In this document: positions 34,561 to 43,369 of the stretch, piece after piece
Position numbering within the stretch: position 1 is the first letter of the stretch
Layout of the letters: each line of letters begins with the position of its first letter
DNA from: Sphingobium sp. TKS
Lineage (GTDB): Bacteria; Pseudomonadota; Alphaproteobacteria; Sphingomonadales; Sphingomonadaceae
DNA length: 64,000 nt
Reading direction: 5' to 3'
NCBI RefSeq assembly: GCF_001563265.1
Contig: NZ_CP005084.1
Coordinates: 628,001-692,000, forward strand
Translations under genes and position numbers: made by a program
The notes under the pieces: model-generated
The model's database searches: none
What the model saw: only the letters and a program-made list of their open reading frames with translations
Told to the model about the DNA's origin: nothing

Positions 34561-35562
34561 ATGAAGGCCCTTTATCTCGAACGGACCGACGGCCCTGAAT
34601 CCGTTGCGGTGACGGAAGTCGAAACGCCGGTGCCCGGTCCGGGAGAGGTGCGCGTCGCACTGCGGGCGGCGTCGATCAACCATCGCGAACTGTTCATCAC
34701 GCATGGTCAATATCCCGGCATGACTGTGCCGATCACGCTGGGCTGCGATGGCGCGGGCGTCGTCGACATGATCGGTGAGGGCGTGACCGGCGTCAGCGAA
34801 GGCGATGAGGTCGTTCTGTATCCCGCGCGCAACTGGGGGCCGAACCGCCATGCGCCGGCCGCCGATTTCGGCCTGCTCGGCATGCCCTTTGCCGGCACGA
34901 TCGCTGAATATATCTGCGTGCCGGTCGACAATCTGGCGCCCAAGCCCGCCTTCATGAGCTTCGAGGAAGCCGGGGCCATGCCCCTGACGGCGTTGACATC
35001 CTGGCGCGCGCTGATGTTCAAGGGCCGGCTGGAGGCGGGGGAAACCTTGCTCATCAGCGGCGTGGGCGGCGGCGTTGCGACATTCGGCCTTGCCTTCGCC
35101 GTCGCCAAGGGCGCCAATGTCTATGTCACCGGCGAAAATCAGGACGTGATCGATCGGGCCGTGGCGATGGGGGCCAAGGGCGGCCTGCTCTACACCGATC
35201 CCGACTGGCGCAAGCAGGTCGGCAAGCTGACCGGCGGCATCGATGTGGTGCTGGACGGTGCGCCCTCGCCCAGCTTCGCCAATTATGTCCGCGCCATCAA
35301 TCCGGGCGCGCGCATCGTCATCTATGGTTCGACCGCCGGCAATGAGATCAAGTTCAACGCGACCGACATCTTCCTGAAGAGCGCCAGCATCGTCGGCAGC
35401 CAGGTCGGCGACCCGCAGGACTTCAAGGACATGCTCGCCTTTGCCGAGCGATATGAAATCAAGCCGGTGATCGAGGCGACCTATCCGCTCGCACAGGCGA
35501 AGGAAGCGCTTCTGCATCTGCGCGACCAGCATAAGTTCGGCAAAGTCGTGGTGACGATGTGA
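34561..35562 (+). CDS. MDR-type (quinone oxidoreductase-like) dehydrogenase
   Basis: 333 residues. N-terminal INHRELFITHGQYPGM, LGCDGAGVVDMIGEGVTGV, and the NAD(P) site ISGVGGGVATFGLAFAVAKGANVYVTG. A medium-chain reductase/alcohol dehydrogenase fold without an evident structural zinc cysteine set, so likely an NADPH-dependent enone or alcohol oxidoreductase. ATG at 34561 is preferred over TTG at 34555. Its stop overlaps the GTG of the next SDR (GTGA). Confidence 0.8.
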   Translation: MKALYLERTDGPESVAVTEVETPVPGPGEVRVALRAASINHRELFITHGQYPGMTVPITLGCDGAGVVDMIGEGVTGVSEGDEVVLYPARNWGPNRHAPAADFGLLGMPFAGTIAEYICVPVDNLAPKPAFMSFEEAGAMPLTALTSWRALMFKGRLEAGETLLISGVGGGVATFGLAFAVAKGANVYVTGENQDVIDRAVAMGAKGGLLYTDPDWRKQVGKLTGGIDVVLDGAPSPSFANYVRAINPGARIVIYGSTAGNEIKFNATDIFLKSASIVGSQVGDPQDFKDMLAFAERYEIKPVIEATYPLAQAKEALLHLRDQHKFGKVVVTM

Positions 35563-36335
35563 GCGATCTGTTCAGCCTGACCGGCAAGAAGGCGCTGGTC
35601 ACCGGCGGCGCACAGGGGCTGGGCCGCATGATCGCCGAAGGTCTGCTGCGGGCCGGGGCGACGGTCGCGATCACATCGCGCAAGGCCGACATCTGCGAAG
35701 AGGCCGCCCGGGAAATGGCGGCGCTGGGACCGTGCATCCCCCTCCCCGCAGACCTGTCGACACCCGAGGCGGCGGTCGATCTCGTCGCCCGTTATCGCGA
35801 TGCGGTCGGCGCGTGCCACATATTGGTCAATAATGCGGGCAAGACCTGGGGCGGGCCGATCGACAGCTTCCCCGACAAGGCCTGGCCCGGCGTGATGGCC
35901 GTGAATGTCCAGACGCCCTTCACCATGATCCGGGAACTGCTGCCTGAACTGGGCGCTGTCGGGACGCTGGGCGATCCGGCGCGGGTGATCAACATCGGTT
36001 CGGTCGCGGGCATGAAGACGGAGCGGCTCAGCGCATACAGCTATGCCGCGAGCAAGGCCGCGGTCCATATGATGACGCGCGATCTGGCGGGCGATCTGGC
36101 GGAACGCAACATCACCGTCAATGCGGTCATTCCCGGCTTCTTCCCAACCAAGATGACGGCGCATATGCGGGACGAGGATCAGGTCGATCCTGCCCTGCTG
36201 GCGCATATTCCGCTCAAACGTCTGGGTTCGCCGGACGATATTGCCGGCATCGTCATTTTCCTGTGTTCGCGCGCGGGCGCCTATGTCACCGGCGCCCAGA
36301 TTCCGGTCGACGGCGGGGTGGTCGGCTGCGGTTGA
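35559..36335 (+). CDS. Short-chain dehydrogenase/reductase (SDR)
   Basis: 258 residues from a GTG start. TGGAQGLGRMIAEGLLRAG, NNAGKTWGGPI, catalytic serine in NIGSVAGMKTERLS and YAASK, and C-terminal GAQIPVDGGV. Classical NAD(P)-dependent alcohol/ketone oxidoreductase. The GTG overlaps the MDR stop, so translation is coupled; the SnoaL gene follows by 53 bp. The three genes are probably one transcript starting from the LuxR/MDR region. Confidence 0.85.
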   Translation: MSDLFSLTGKKALVTGGAQGLGRMIAEGLLRAGATVAITSRKADICEEAAREMAALGPCIPLPADLSTPEAAVDLVARYRDAVGACHILVNNAGKTWGGPIDSFPDKAWPGVMAVNVQTPFTMIRELLPELGAVGTLGDPARVINIGSVAGMKTERLSAYSYAASKAAVHMMTRDLAGDLAERNITVNAVIPGFFPTKMTAHMRDEDQVDPALLAHIPLKRLGSPDDIAGIVIFLCSRAGAYVTGAQIPVDGGVVGCG

Positions 36336-36388
36336 AAGGAACCAAAGATCACGACCACCCTCGCGGTCGGTAAAGAAGGGTATTTGCC

Positions 36389-36895
36389 ATGACGATCGAC
36401 CTCCCCATGCTGGCGGATCGCCTCGCGATCGAGGAATGCATCTACCGCTACGCCCATCTGGTCGATTCGATGCAATATCATCGCATCGCGGAGGAAATAT
36501 TCACGGAAGATGGCTCGATCGACTTCGGCAGCGCGCGATCCGTAGGGCGCGAAGCCATCCATGCCCAGTGCATGGGCTATCAGGGCGCAATGATGGGCTG
36601 TTCGCATAATATCACCAATCTGGTGATCGAAGTGCAGGGCGACGAAGCCCGCGCGGCCAGCCGCGTCATGGCCTGGCAGTGGTTCGCGATCCCCGGCGCC
36701 GATCCCCTGCGCCCGACAGACCTTCTGGCGGTGGGCGGCTATGAGGACAGGCTGCGGCGCACGGCCGAGGGATGGCGGATATATGAGCGACGGGGCATCA
36801 ATTTCGGCACCGGCATCGGGGCGGGATCAGTGCCCGATCCGATGCGTCCCATCTTCGAAGGCATGCAGGGCCGAACGCCGAGCTGGCCCGCCTGA
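36389..36895 (+). CDS. SnoaL/NTF2-like protein
   Basis: 168 residues. LADRLAIEECIYRYAHLVDSMQYHRI is the typical first helices of SnoaL_4 proteins, followed by DGSIDFGSARSVGREAIHAQCM and YEDRLRRTAEGWRIYERRG. AAGAAGG is a weak ribosome site before ATG 36389. Likely a small-molecule cyclase or isomerase-type fold; no catalytic residues assigned. End of the MDR-SDR-SnoaL operon, followed by a hairpin shared with the convergent SDR. Confidence 0.75.
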   Translation: MTIDLPMLADRLAIEECIYRYAHLVDSMQYHRIAEEIFTEDGSIDFGSARSVGREAIHAQCMGYQGAMMGCSHNITNLVIEVQGDEARAASRVMAWQWFAIPGADPLRPTDLLAVGGYEDRLRRTAEGWRIYERRGINFGTGIGAGSVPDPMRPIFEGMQGRTPSWPA

Positions 36896-36899
36896 ACAA

Positions 36900-36921
36900 G
36901 GGCGGGCGCAAGGGCCCGCCC
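36900..36921. terminator. Hairpin between convergent SnoaL and SDR genes
   Basis: GGGCGGGC (36900-36907) and its complement (36914-36921) around GCAAGG. It sits in the 35-bp gap between the two converging genes and could end transcription both ways, although no U-run follows. Confidence 0.5.
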
Positions 36922-36930
36922 CGCTTCCAC

Positions 36931-37758
36931 TCAGAGTTTCCAGCCCCCGCCCGCGACAATCACCTCGCCCGTGATATAATCCGCTTCGGGCAGGCACAGC
37001 AGGTAAACGGCCCCGGCCGCTTCTTCCGGTGTTCCGGCACGGCCCAGCGGGATGCCCTTTTCCATGGCTTCCAATATTTCGTCGCTGACGCCGGCCTTGA
37101 TGTCCCGGCCCTTGACGTTGATGGTCGAGCTGCCCGCCTCGCCGGCGGTCATGCGGGTCATGATGGCGCCGAAAGCCACGGCATTGACGGTGACATTGTA
37201 CCGCCCCCATTCCTTCATCACCGTCTTGGTGAGGCCGACAATCCCCGCCTTGCCCGCCGCATAGCCCGACTGCCCGGCATTGCCGCCAAGCCCGGCGACA
37301 GAGGATATATTGATGACCGTCCGGCGCTTGGCCCGGCCGTGCTCCGCAATCTCGTTCTTCGCCGCGGCGGCGATCACCGGCTGCGCGGCGCGCAAAATGC
37401 GGAATGGGGCATTGAGATGCACGTCGAGCATGGCCATCCACTGCTCGTCGCTCGTCTTCTGAAGCACGGAATCCCACGCATATCCCGCATTGTTCACGAT
37501 GATGTCGATCGTTCCGAAATGCGCGATCGCCGTTCCAACAAATTTGTCGCCGAAATCGGCTTCCGTCACATCGCCCACGCACACCACGGTGCGGACGCCC
37601 AGGCTTTCGATTTCGCTTGCCGTTGCCTTCGCCACATCCTCGTCCAGGTCGTTCACCACGACATGAGCCCCGGCGCTTGCAAGTTTCAGCGCAATGGCCT
37701 TGCCAATGCCACGCCCAGAGCCGGAAACCAGTGCAATCTTACCGTCCAATATCTTCAC
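36931..37758 (-). CDS. Short-chain dehydrogenase/reductase, 3-hydroxyacyl-CoA type
   Basis: 275 residues. GSGRGIGKAIALKLASAG, NNAGYAWDSVL, NISSVAGLGGNAGQSGYAAGK and GEVIVAGGGWKL. The insertion around AKNEIAEHGRAKRRTV and the paired MaoC-type hydratase upstream recall the two halves of peroxisomal MFE-2, where the SDR oxidises (3R)-hydroxyacyl-CoA. Start is GTG at 37758, overlapping the MaoC stop (GTGA). Alternatively a FabG-like enzyme. Fifth and last gene of the operon that starts with thiolase. Confidence 0.8.
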   Translation of the reverse strand: MKILDGKIALVSGSGRGIGKAIALKLASAGAHVVVNDLDEDVAKATASEIESLGVRTVVCVGDVTEADFGDKFVGTAIAHFGTIDIIVNNAGYAWDSVLQKTSDEQWMAMLDVHLNAPFRILRAAQPVIAAAAKNEIAEHGRAKRRTVINISSVAGLGGNAGQSGYAAGKAGIVGLTKTVMKEWGRYNVTVNAVAFGAIMTRMTAGEAGSSTINVKGRDIKAGVSDEILEAMEKGIPLGRAGTPEEAAGAVYLLCLPEADYITGEVIVAGGGWKL

Positions 37759-38633
37759 TTCAATGCGTCCCGTTCTTCCTTGAAACCACCGATGCGCGCA
37801 TGTCCGCCATCGATCACAATCCTGTTCCTGTCGGGCACGCTCGCCCGGAACGATATTTCGTCGCCGTGGCGCCAGACCTCCGTCCGGACCGTTTCCCCCG
37901 GCCAGACCGGCGCGGTAAACCGGACCCGCATTTCGGTCAATGAAGCCGGATCGCCGTCACAGCACAGATGGGTCAATGCGCGGCCGACCAGCCCCATGGT
38001 GGCAAGCCCATGCAATATCGGCCGATCGAAACCGGCCGCCTGCGCCGTGCCCTGATCAATATGCAGAGGATTGCGATCGCCGGTCAGGCGATACAGCATT
38101 GCCTGATTGGACGCCGTCGGCAGGTCGAGGAACGCGTCCGCTGGCCGCTCCGGCATGACGACCGGCTCCGACCCGTCAAGATTGCGCGCGCCGCCAAAAC
38201 CACCTGCATCCCGCAAGACCCACACTTCCTCCATTTCGGCGATCAGCCGGTCGGTGGGCGTGGTGAGCACGCGTTTCGCCCGCACAAGCGCGGGCTTGCC
38301 CACCCCCTTGTCTGCGAGACCGATAATCTCGATCCGGCCATTGACCAGTTGCCCCAGTTCGAGTGGACAAAACAGTTTCAGCGTCTGCTCGCCATGCAGA
38401 ATGCGCGGCCAGTCCCAGCCAAGTTCCGGCGCCATGGGCCAGAATCCGGGTGTCCCCAGAACCAGCGCCATGGTCGGCAACACGGCCAGATCACGCTCGA
38501 AGATCAGATGCTGCTCGGCTATGGCTCCGAGCCCCGCGCCGACCCCCAGCGCATAGAGGATCGCCCCGCGCGGATCGCAGACATCCTGTGCTTCGGGCAC
38601 CCGGAAACGGCGCAATTGTTCGACGTTCAGCAT
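37755..38633 (-). CDS. MaoC-family (R)-specific enoyl-CoA hydratase, MFE-2 hydratase-2 type
   Basis: 292 residues, two hot-dog folds. The hydratase-2 signature is in the second one: YRLTGDRNPLHIDQGTAQAAGF followed by PILHGLATMGLVGRAL, with the Asp and His expected for catalysis. It hydrates 2-enoyl-CoA to (3R)-hydroxyacyl-CoA. Paired with the downstream SDR by a 4-bp overlap, giving an MFE-2-like hydratase plus dehydrogenase as separate chains, as used in steroid and branched side-chain beta-oxidation. Follows the acyl-CoA dehydrogenase by 23 bp. Confidence 0.85.
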   Translation of the reverse strand: MLNVEQLRRFRVPEAQDVCDPRGAILYALGVGAGLGAIAEQHLIFERDLAVLPTMALVLGTPGFWPMAPELGWDWPRILHGEQTLKLFCPLELGQLVNGRIEIIGLADKGVGKPALVRAKRVLTTPTDRLIAEMEEVWVLRDAGGFGGARNLDGSEPVVMPERPADAFLDLPTASNQAMLYRLTGDRNPLHIDQGTAQAAGFDRPILHGLATMGLVGRALTHLCCDGDPASLTEMRVRFTAPVWPGETVRTEVWRHGDEISFRASVPDRNRIVIDGGHARIGGFKEERDALK

Positions 38634-38656
38634 CCGACTTATCCCCGGTTCAGCCG

Positions 38657-39814
38657 TCAGGACAGCTTGCGCTCGTCAAGCCCCAGCCCACGACCGATGA
38701 TTTCGCGCATGATTTCCGAAGTGCCGGCAAAAATGCGACTGATGCGTGCGTCGGTATACATGCGGGAAATGCGATATTCCTCCATATAGCCCGCGCCGCC
38801 GTGCAGCTGAACACACTCGTCCATCACCCGGCCTTCCAGTTCGCTCGCCAGCAGCTTGGCCGAAGATGCGTCCTCCGCCGTCAGCTCCCCGGCATTGAGC
38901 AGCAGCACACACTGGTCGACATAGGTCTGGATCGCGTCCAGTTCGGCCCGCATCGACGCCATCTTGAACCGGTTGTTCTGAAAGGCCCCGATCGGCTTTC
39001 CGAACGCCTTGCGCTCCTTCACATAATCCAGCGTGATGTCGAAGGCTGTCTGCGCAGTCGCCATGAATCCGATCGCGGCCACCAGCCGTTCCTGCGCAAG
39101 AAAGCGCGCCAGATATTTGAAGCCCTGCGTCGGATCGCCCAGCACATTCTCCTTGGGCACCTTGACGTCGTTGAAGAAAAGCTCCGCGGTGTCCTGCGCC
39201 TTCATGCCCATCTTGGCGAGCTTGCGGCCGCGCTCGAACCCTTCCATGCCGCGCTCGACGACGAAGAGGCCGAGGCCGTGACGGCTGTTCGGGTCGGTCC
39301 GCGCGGCAACGATCACCAGATCGCTGAGGATGCCGTTGGAGATATAGGTCTTCGCGCCATTGAGCAGCCAATGATCGCCCTTGTCGATTGCGTTGCTGCG
39401 CATGCCCGCAAGGTCGCTGCCGGTCGACGGTTCGGTCATCGCGACGGCGAGGATCTTCTCGCCGCTGACGATGCCGGGCATCCAGCGGTCCTTCTGCTCC
39501 TCGGTTCCCAGCTTGGCGATATAGGGCGCGACCAGATCATTATGGAGATTGATGTAGAAGCCTATGTCGCCATGGCGCATATTCTCCTCGATGATGATCT
39601 GTTCGAAGCGGAAATCGTCGATACCCGCCCCCCCATATTTCTCATCCGCCCAGGTGCACAGCAGCCCCTGCTCGCCGGCCTTCAGGAACAGCTCCCGATC
39701 GACCATGCCCTGTTCACGGAAGCGTTCGGCATGGGCGCCGACTTCGGCGCTCATGAACTTGACGACGCTGTCACGGAATTGCTCATGTTCCGGCTCGAAA
39801 ATCAGGCGTCTCAT
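38657..39814 (-). CDS. Acyl-CoA dehydrogenase
   Basis: 385 residues. FAD/substrate motifs ILAVAMTEPSTGSDLAGMRS, ISNGILSDLVIVAARTD, ERKAFGKPIGAFQ, and the C-terminal CVQLHGGAGYMEEYRISRMYTDARISRIFAGTSEIMREII, which carries the catalytic glutamate region. Forms the 2,3-double bond in acyl-CoA esters. ATG at 39814 overlaps the FadJ-like stop (39811) as ATGA. One of two acyl-CoA dehydrogenases in the window, the other at 52175. Confidence 0.9.
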   Translation of the reverse strand: MRRLIFEPEHEQFRDSVVKFMSAEVGAHAERFREQGMVDRELFLKAGEQGLLCTWADEKYGGAGIDDFRFEQIIIEENMRHGDIGFYINLHNDLVAPYIAKLGTEEQKDRWMPGIVSGEKILAVAMTEPSTGSDLAGMRSNAIDKGDHWLLNGAKTYISNGILSDLVIVAARTDPNSRHGLGLFVVERGMEGFERGRKLAKMGMKAQDTAELFFNDVKVPKENVLGDPTQGFKYLARFLAQERLVAAIGFMATAQTAFDITLDYVKERKAFGKPIGAFQNNRFKMASMRAELDAIQTYVDQCVLLLNAGELTAEDASSAKLLASELEGRVMDECVQLHGGAGYMEEYRISRMYTDARISRIFAGTSEIMREIIGRGLGLDERKLS

Positions 39815-41979
39815 GCCGGGATCGGCTCCTTGGCCGTCGCGCCCTTGGCGGACGCATAAAAGGGTTCGGCTTTCGCCGCCTTGTCGCGCAGCCATGCCGA
39901 CGGCAGGAAGCGCGGGCCATAGAGCTGGGCGAGACGGTCGGATTCCTTGACGAAGGCTTCGATCCCCACCGTATCGATGTAACTGATCGTGCCGCCGGTC
40001 CAGCTCGGGAAACCCCAACCATAAATGGCGCCCAGGTCGGCATCCTGCGGCGTCTCCAGCACATTTTCCTCAAGACAGCGCGCCGTTTCCATTGCCTGGG
40101 CGTAGAGGTAGCGCGTCTTGAGCTCCTCGACATCCCAGCCGTCCTTGACCGGGAAATGTTCGGCCAGCCCCTTCCAGAGATGCTTCTTGCCGCCCTCGGG
40201 ATAGTCGTAAAAGGCGCCGCCGGTCTTGCGCCCCGACCGACCGATCTCGTCCTTCATCCGGCGCATCACGGGGACGCCCGCCGGCGGCGTATATTTCTCA
40301 CCTTCCTCGGCGATCGCCTGATCCACGATCTTGAGCGGCAGATCGAGGGTAAGTTCGTCCAGCAGCGCCAGCGGGCCGACCGGCATTCCGACCGCCTTGG
40401 CGGCATTTTCGATCACCGCCGGCGGCACGCCTTCCGCCAGCATGGCTGCGCCTTCGTGGATCAGCATCTGGAAGACGCGGCTCGTGTAGAAGCCACGGCT
40501 GTCATTGACGACGATCGGCGTCTTGCGCAGCTGCGCGATGAAGTCGAGCCCCTTGGCCAGCGTTTCCTTGCTGGTCTGCTTGCCCATGATGACTTCGACC
40601 AGACCCATGCGGTCGACCGGCGAGAAGAAGTGCAGACCGATGAACTGGTCGGGGCTCCGCGACGCCTGGGCGAGCTGCGAGATCGGCAGGGTCGAGGTGT
40701 TGGACGCGAAAATGGCCTGCGTCGGCAGCACCGCTTCAGCCTTCTTCGTGGTTTCGGCCTTGATCGCCGTATCCTCGAACACGGCTTCGACCACCATGTC
40801 GCAGCCATCGAGCAGCGCGAAATCGTCGGTCGGGGTGATGCGGGCGAGAACGGCGTCCGCCTTGTCCTGCGTCAGCTTGCCCTTTTCGACCAGCTTGCCC
40901 AGCACCTTGGCCGAATAGTCCTTGCCCTTCTGCGCCGTCGGGACGTCGCGGTCGATCAGCACGACCTCGATGCCCGCATTGGCCGACACGAACGCTATGC
41001 CTGCCCCCATCATGCCCGCGCCCAGCACGCCAATCTTCCTGGCTTCGAACTTGGGGAAGCCTTCAGGGCGACGCGCGCCCTTTTCGGCCGCCTGCTTCGA
41101 AATGAAAGTGGTGCGGATGATGTTGCGTGCGACCGGATCGGTCAGCAGCTTGGCGAAATATTTGCCCTCGACCGCGAGCGCCTTGTCGAAGGGCAGTTGC
41201 ATTCCGTGGAACACCGAGTTCAGGATCGCGGCCGGCGCGGGTTGGTTATAACCCACCTTGGCGAGACCGCCGGTATACATCATGTATGCGCCGGAATCCT
41301 CGGGCACGGTCAGGCCCTTTTTCTGCGGCGGCGTCCACCCCTTGACGTCCCAGGGCTTGACCGGATCCGGGCCGGTGGCGAGCCAGCTCTTGGCCGTGTC
41401 GATCAGCCTGTCGGCGGGGACAATCTCATCCACGATCTTGAGCTTGAGCGCTTCCTGCGGACCGACCGAGCGCCCCGACAGCAGCAGGTCGAGCGCGGTC
41501 TTCATGCCCGCGATGATGCCGAGCCGCACCGTACCGCCCGATCCGGGCAGCAGGCCGACATTGACTTCGGGCAGGCCGACCTGCGCCTTGGCATCATCCA
41601 CCAGGATGCGGCGGTGGCAAGCCAACGCCAGCTCGAACCCACCGCCCAGCGACAGGCCGTTGATCGCCGCCACCCAGGGCTTGCCTGATTGCTCGATGGC
41701 GCGGTGCATGTCGGTCGCGCGCTTTGAAAAGGCATAGGCTTCCTGCGGCGTCAGCGTGCCGAACCCGTTCACCAGTTGCTTGAGGTCCGCACCGGCCATG
41801 AACGTCTTCTTGCCGGACGTCAGGATGACGCCCTTGATGCTGTCGTCCTCGGCAATCTGCTTGGTCGCCGCTTCCATGTCGGCGATGAAAGCATCGTTGA
41901 CGACGTTCATCGAGCCTTCGGCGTCGAGGGTCAGGATCGCAAAGCCGTCCTCGGCCTTTTCCAGTCGCATAGTCTTCAT
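39811..41979 (-). CDS. Bifunctional enoyl-CoA hydratase/3-hydroxyacyl-CoA dehydrogenase (FadJ-like)
   Basis: 722 residues. The crotonase half has FMAGADLKQLVNG and VGLPEVNVGLLPGSGGTVRLG; the dehydrogenase half has IGVLGAGMMGAGIAFVSANAG, GLHFFSPVDRMGLVEVI and a C-terminal helical domain (YGWGFPSWTGG). Together they turn enoyl-CoA into 3-ketoacyl-CoA through the (3S) alcohol. Similar to FadJ/FadB without strong evidence for either; no symbol is given. It shares the operon with thiolase (34 bp downstream of it) and the acyl-CoA dehydrogenase. The operon also holds the (3R) route, so both stereochemistries are served. Confidence 0.9.
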   Translation of the reverse strand: MKTMRLEKAEDGFAILTLDAEGSMNVVNDAFIADMEAATKQIAEDDSIKGVILTSGKKTFMAGADLKQLVNGFGTLTPQEAYAFSKRATDMHRAIEQSGKPWVAAINGLSLGGGFELALACHRRILVDDAKAQVGLPEVNVGLLPGSGGTVRLGIIAGMKTALDLLLSGRSVGPQEALKLKIVDEIVPADRLIDTAKSWLATGPDPVKPWDVKGWTPPQKKGLTVPEDSGAYMMYTGGLAKVGYNQPAPAAILNSVFHGMQLPFDKALAVEGKYFAKLLTDPVARNIIRTTFISKQAAEKGARRPEGFPKFEARKIGVLGAGMMGAGIAFVSANAGIEVVLIDRDVPTAQKGKDYSAKVLGKLVEKGKLTQDKADAVLARITPTDDFALLDGCDMVVEAVFEDTAIKAETTKKAEAVLPTQAIFASNTSTLPISQLAQASRSPDQFIGLHFFSPVDRMGLVEVIMGKQTSKETLAKGLDFIAQLRKTPIVVNDSRGFYTSRVFQMLIHEGAAMLAEGVPPAVIENAAKAVGMPVGPLALLDELTLDLPLKIVDQAIAEEGEKYTPPAGVPVMRRMKDEIGRSGRKTGGAFYDYPEGGKKHLWKGLAEHFPVKDGWDVEELKTRYLYAQAMETARCLEENVLETPQDADLGAIYGWGFPSWTGGTISYIDTVGIEAFVKESDRLAQLYGPRFLPSAWLRDKAAKAEPFYASAKGATAKEPIPA

Positions 41980-42012
41980 GGGATGTCCCGCTCTATAGTT
42001 TGGTGTGCGCGC

Positions 42013-43215
42013 TCAGACGCGCTCGATGATGGCAGCCGTGCCGAGGCCGTTGGCCGCGCACAGGGTGATGAGGCCGGTTTCCGCGTTCCGCCGCTCCAGC
42101 TCGTCCAGCACGGTGCCCAGAATCATGGCGCCGGTCGCGCCCAGCGGATGGCCCATCGCGATTGCACCGCCATTGACGTTGATCTTGTCGTCGGGGACGT
42201 TCAGTTCCCGCTGGAAGCGCATGACGACACTGGCGAAGGCTTCATTCAGCTCCCACAGGTCGATGTCCTTCTCGGTCATGCCGGCCGCCTTGAGCGCCTT
42301 GCGCGACACCGCCCCCGGCGCCGTCAGCATGATCGTCGGCTCCGACCCGATATTGGCGTAGGAACGGATGCGACCACGCGGCTTGAGCCCAGCCTTTTCC
42401 CCAAATTCCTTCGACCCGACGAGAACCAGGCCCGCGCCGTCGACGATGCCCGAGCTGTTGCCGCCATGGTGGACATAGTTCAGATCTTCGATTTCGGGAT
42501 ATTTGGCCTTCGCCACCGCCTCGAACCCGGCCTTGCCGAACCCTTCGAAGGCGGGCTTGAGCTTGGCAAGGCTTTCCACCGTGGTGCCGGGGCGCATATG
42601 CTCGTCATGGTCGAGCACGACTTCGCCCAGCACATCCTTGACCGGCACGATCGAGTTTTTGAAAAAGCCGTTTTCCCACGCATGGGCGGCCTTGCGCTGG
42701 CTCTCGACGGCGAAATTGTCGACATCCTCGCGCGTGTAGCCATCGAGCGTCGCGATCAGGTCCGCGCCGATGCCCTGGGGCGCATAATAATTGCTGAAGG
42801 CAACCGACGGATCGGACGTCCACGCTCCCGAGTCATAGCCCATGACAGTGCGGCTCATCGACTCGACGCCGCCGCCGATACCCGCCTGGATCATGCCGGA
42901 ATGCACCTGCGCCGCGATCAGGCTGACCGCATCGAGACCGGTTGCACAGAAGCGATGGATCTGCTGCCCCGCGACGGTCTGGGCATAGCCTGCCTGCAAC
43001 ACCGCCGCGCGGGCCAGCACCCCGCCCTGCTCGCCGACCGGCTGGGCCATGCCGATGATCACATCGTCGAGCAGCCCGGTGTCGAGATCGTTGCGGCTCT
43101 GAAGCGCCTTCAACAGCTGCGTCGCCATTTCGACCGAGGTGATCTCATGCAGCGCGCCATCAGGGCGGCCCTTGCCGCGGGGCGTCCGTACATGATCGTA
43201 GACATAGGCTTCCAT
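42013..43215 (-). CDS. Thiolase (acetyl-CoA C-acyltransferase)
   Basis: 400 residues. Nucleophile C90 in HRFCATGLDAV, then NVNGGAIAMGHPLGATGA with the catalytic histidine and LCAANGLGTAAII with the second cysteine. It releases acetyl-CoA or propionyl-CoA from a 3-ketoacyl-CoA. ATG at 43215 (MEAYVYDHV) is chosen; the 20-residue upstream extension looks like leader. First gene of the beta-oxidation operon; a palindrome at 43283 lies 68 bp upstream. Confidence 0.9.
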   Translation of the reverse strand: MEAYVYDHVRTPRGKGRPDGALHEITSVEMATQLLKALQSRNDLDTGLLDDVIIGMAQPVGEQGGVLARAAVLQAGYAQTVAGQQIHRFCATGLDAVSLIAAQVHSGMIQAGIGGGVESMSRTVMGYDSGAWTSDPSVAFSNYYAPQGIGADLIATLDGYTREDVDNFAVESQRKAAHAWENGFFKNSIVPVKDVLGEVVLDHDEHMRPGTTVESLAKLKPAFEGFGKAGFEAVAKAKYPEIEDLNYVHHGGNSSGIVDGAGLVLVGSKEFGEKAGLKPRGRIRSYANIGSEPTIMLTAPGAVSRKALKAAGMTEKDIDLWELNEAFASVVMRFQRELNVPDDKINVNGGAIAMGHPLGATGAMILGTVLDELERRNAETGLITLCAANGLGTAAIIERV

Positions 43216-43282
43216 CGTGAATTCCCGACCAGTGATGCAAAAATCTCTGCACCTGCTCTTGGAGCCGGAAGACAAAGCTGCA

Positions 43283-43298
43283 CCTATCCAACGAAAGG
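43283..43298. promoter_or_regulatory. Regulon palindrome between thiolase and acyl-CoA ligase
   Basis: CCTATC-CAAC-GAAAGG. It lies 68-83 bp upstream of the thiolase ATG and 72-87 bp upstream of the ligase GTG, so could serve both divergent operons. One arm is exact. Confidence 0.55.
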
Positions 43299-43369
43299 CG
43301 CAGACAGGAGCGATGGCTGCAATCTGATCGTCATCGACAGCTGACCGGCATTTTTAGGAGCGGACATCC

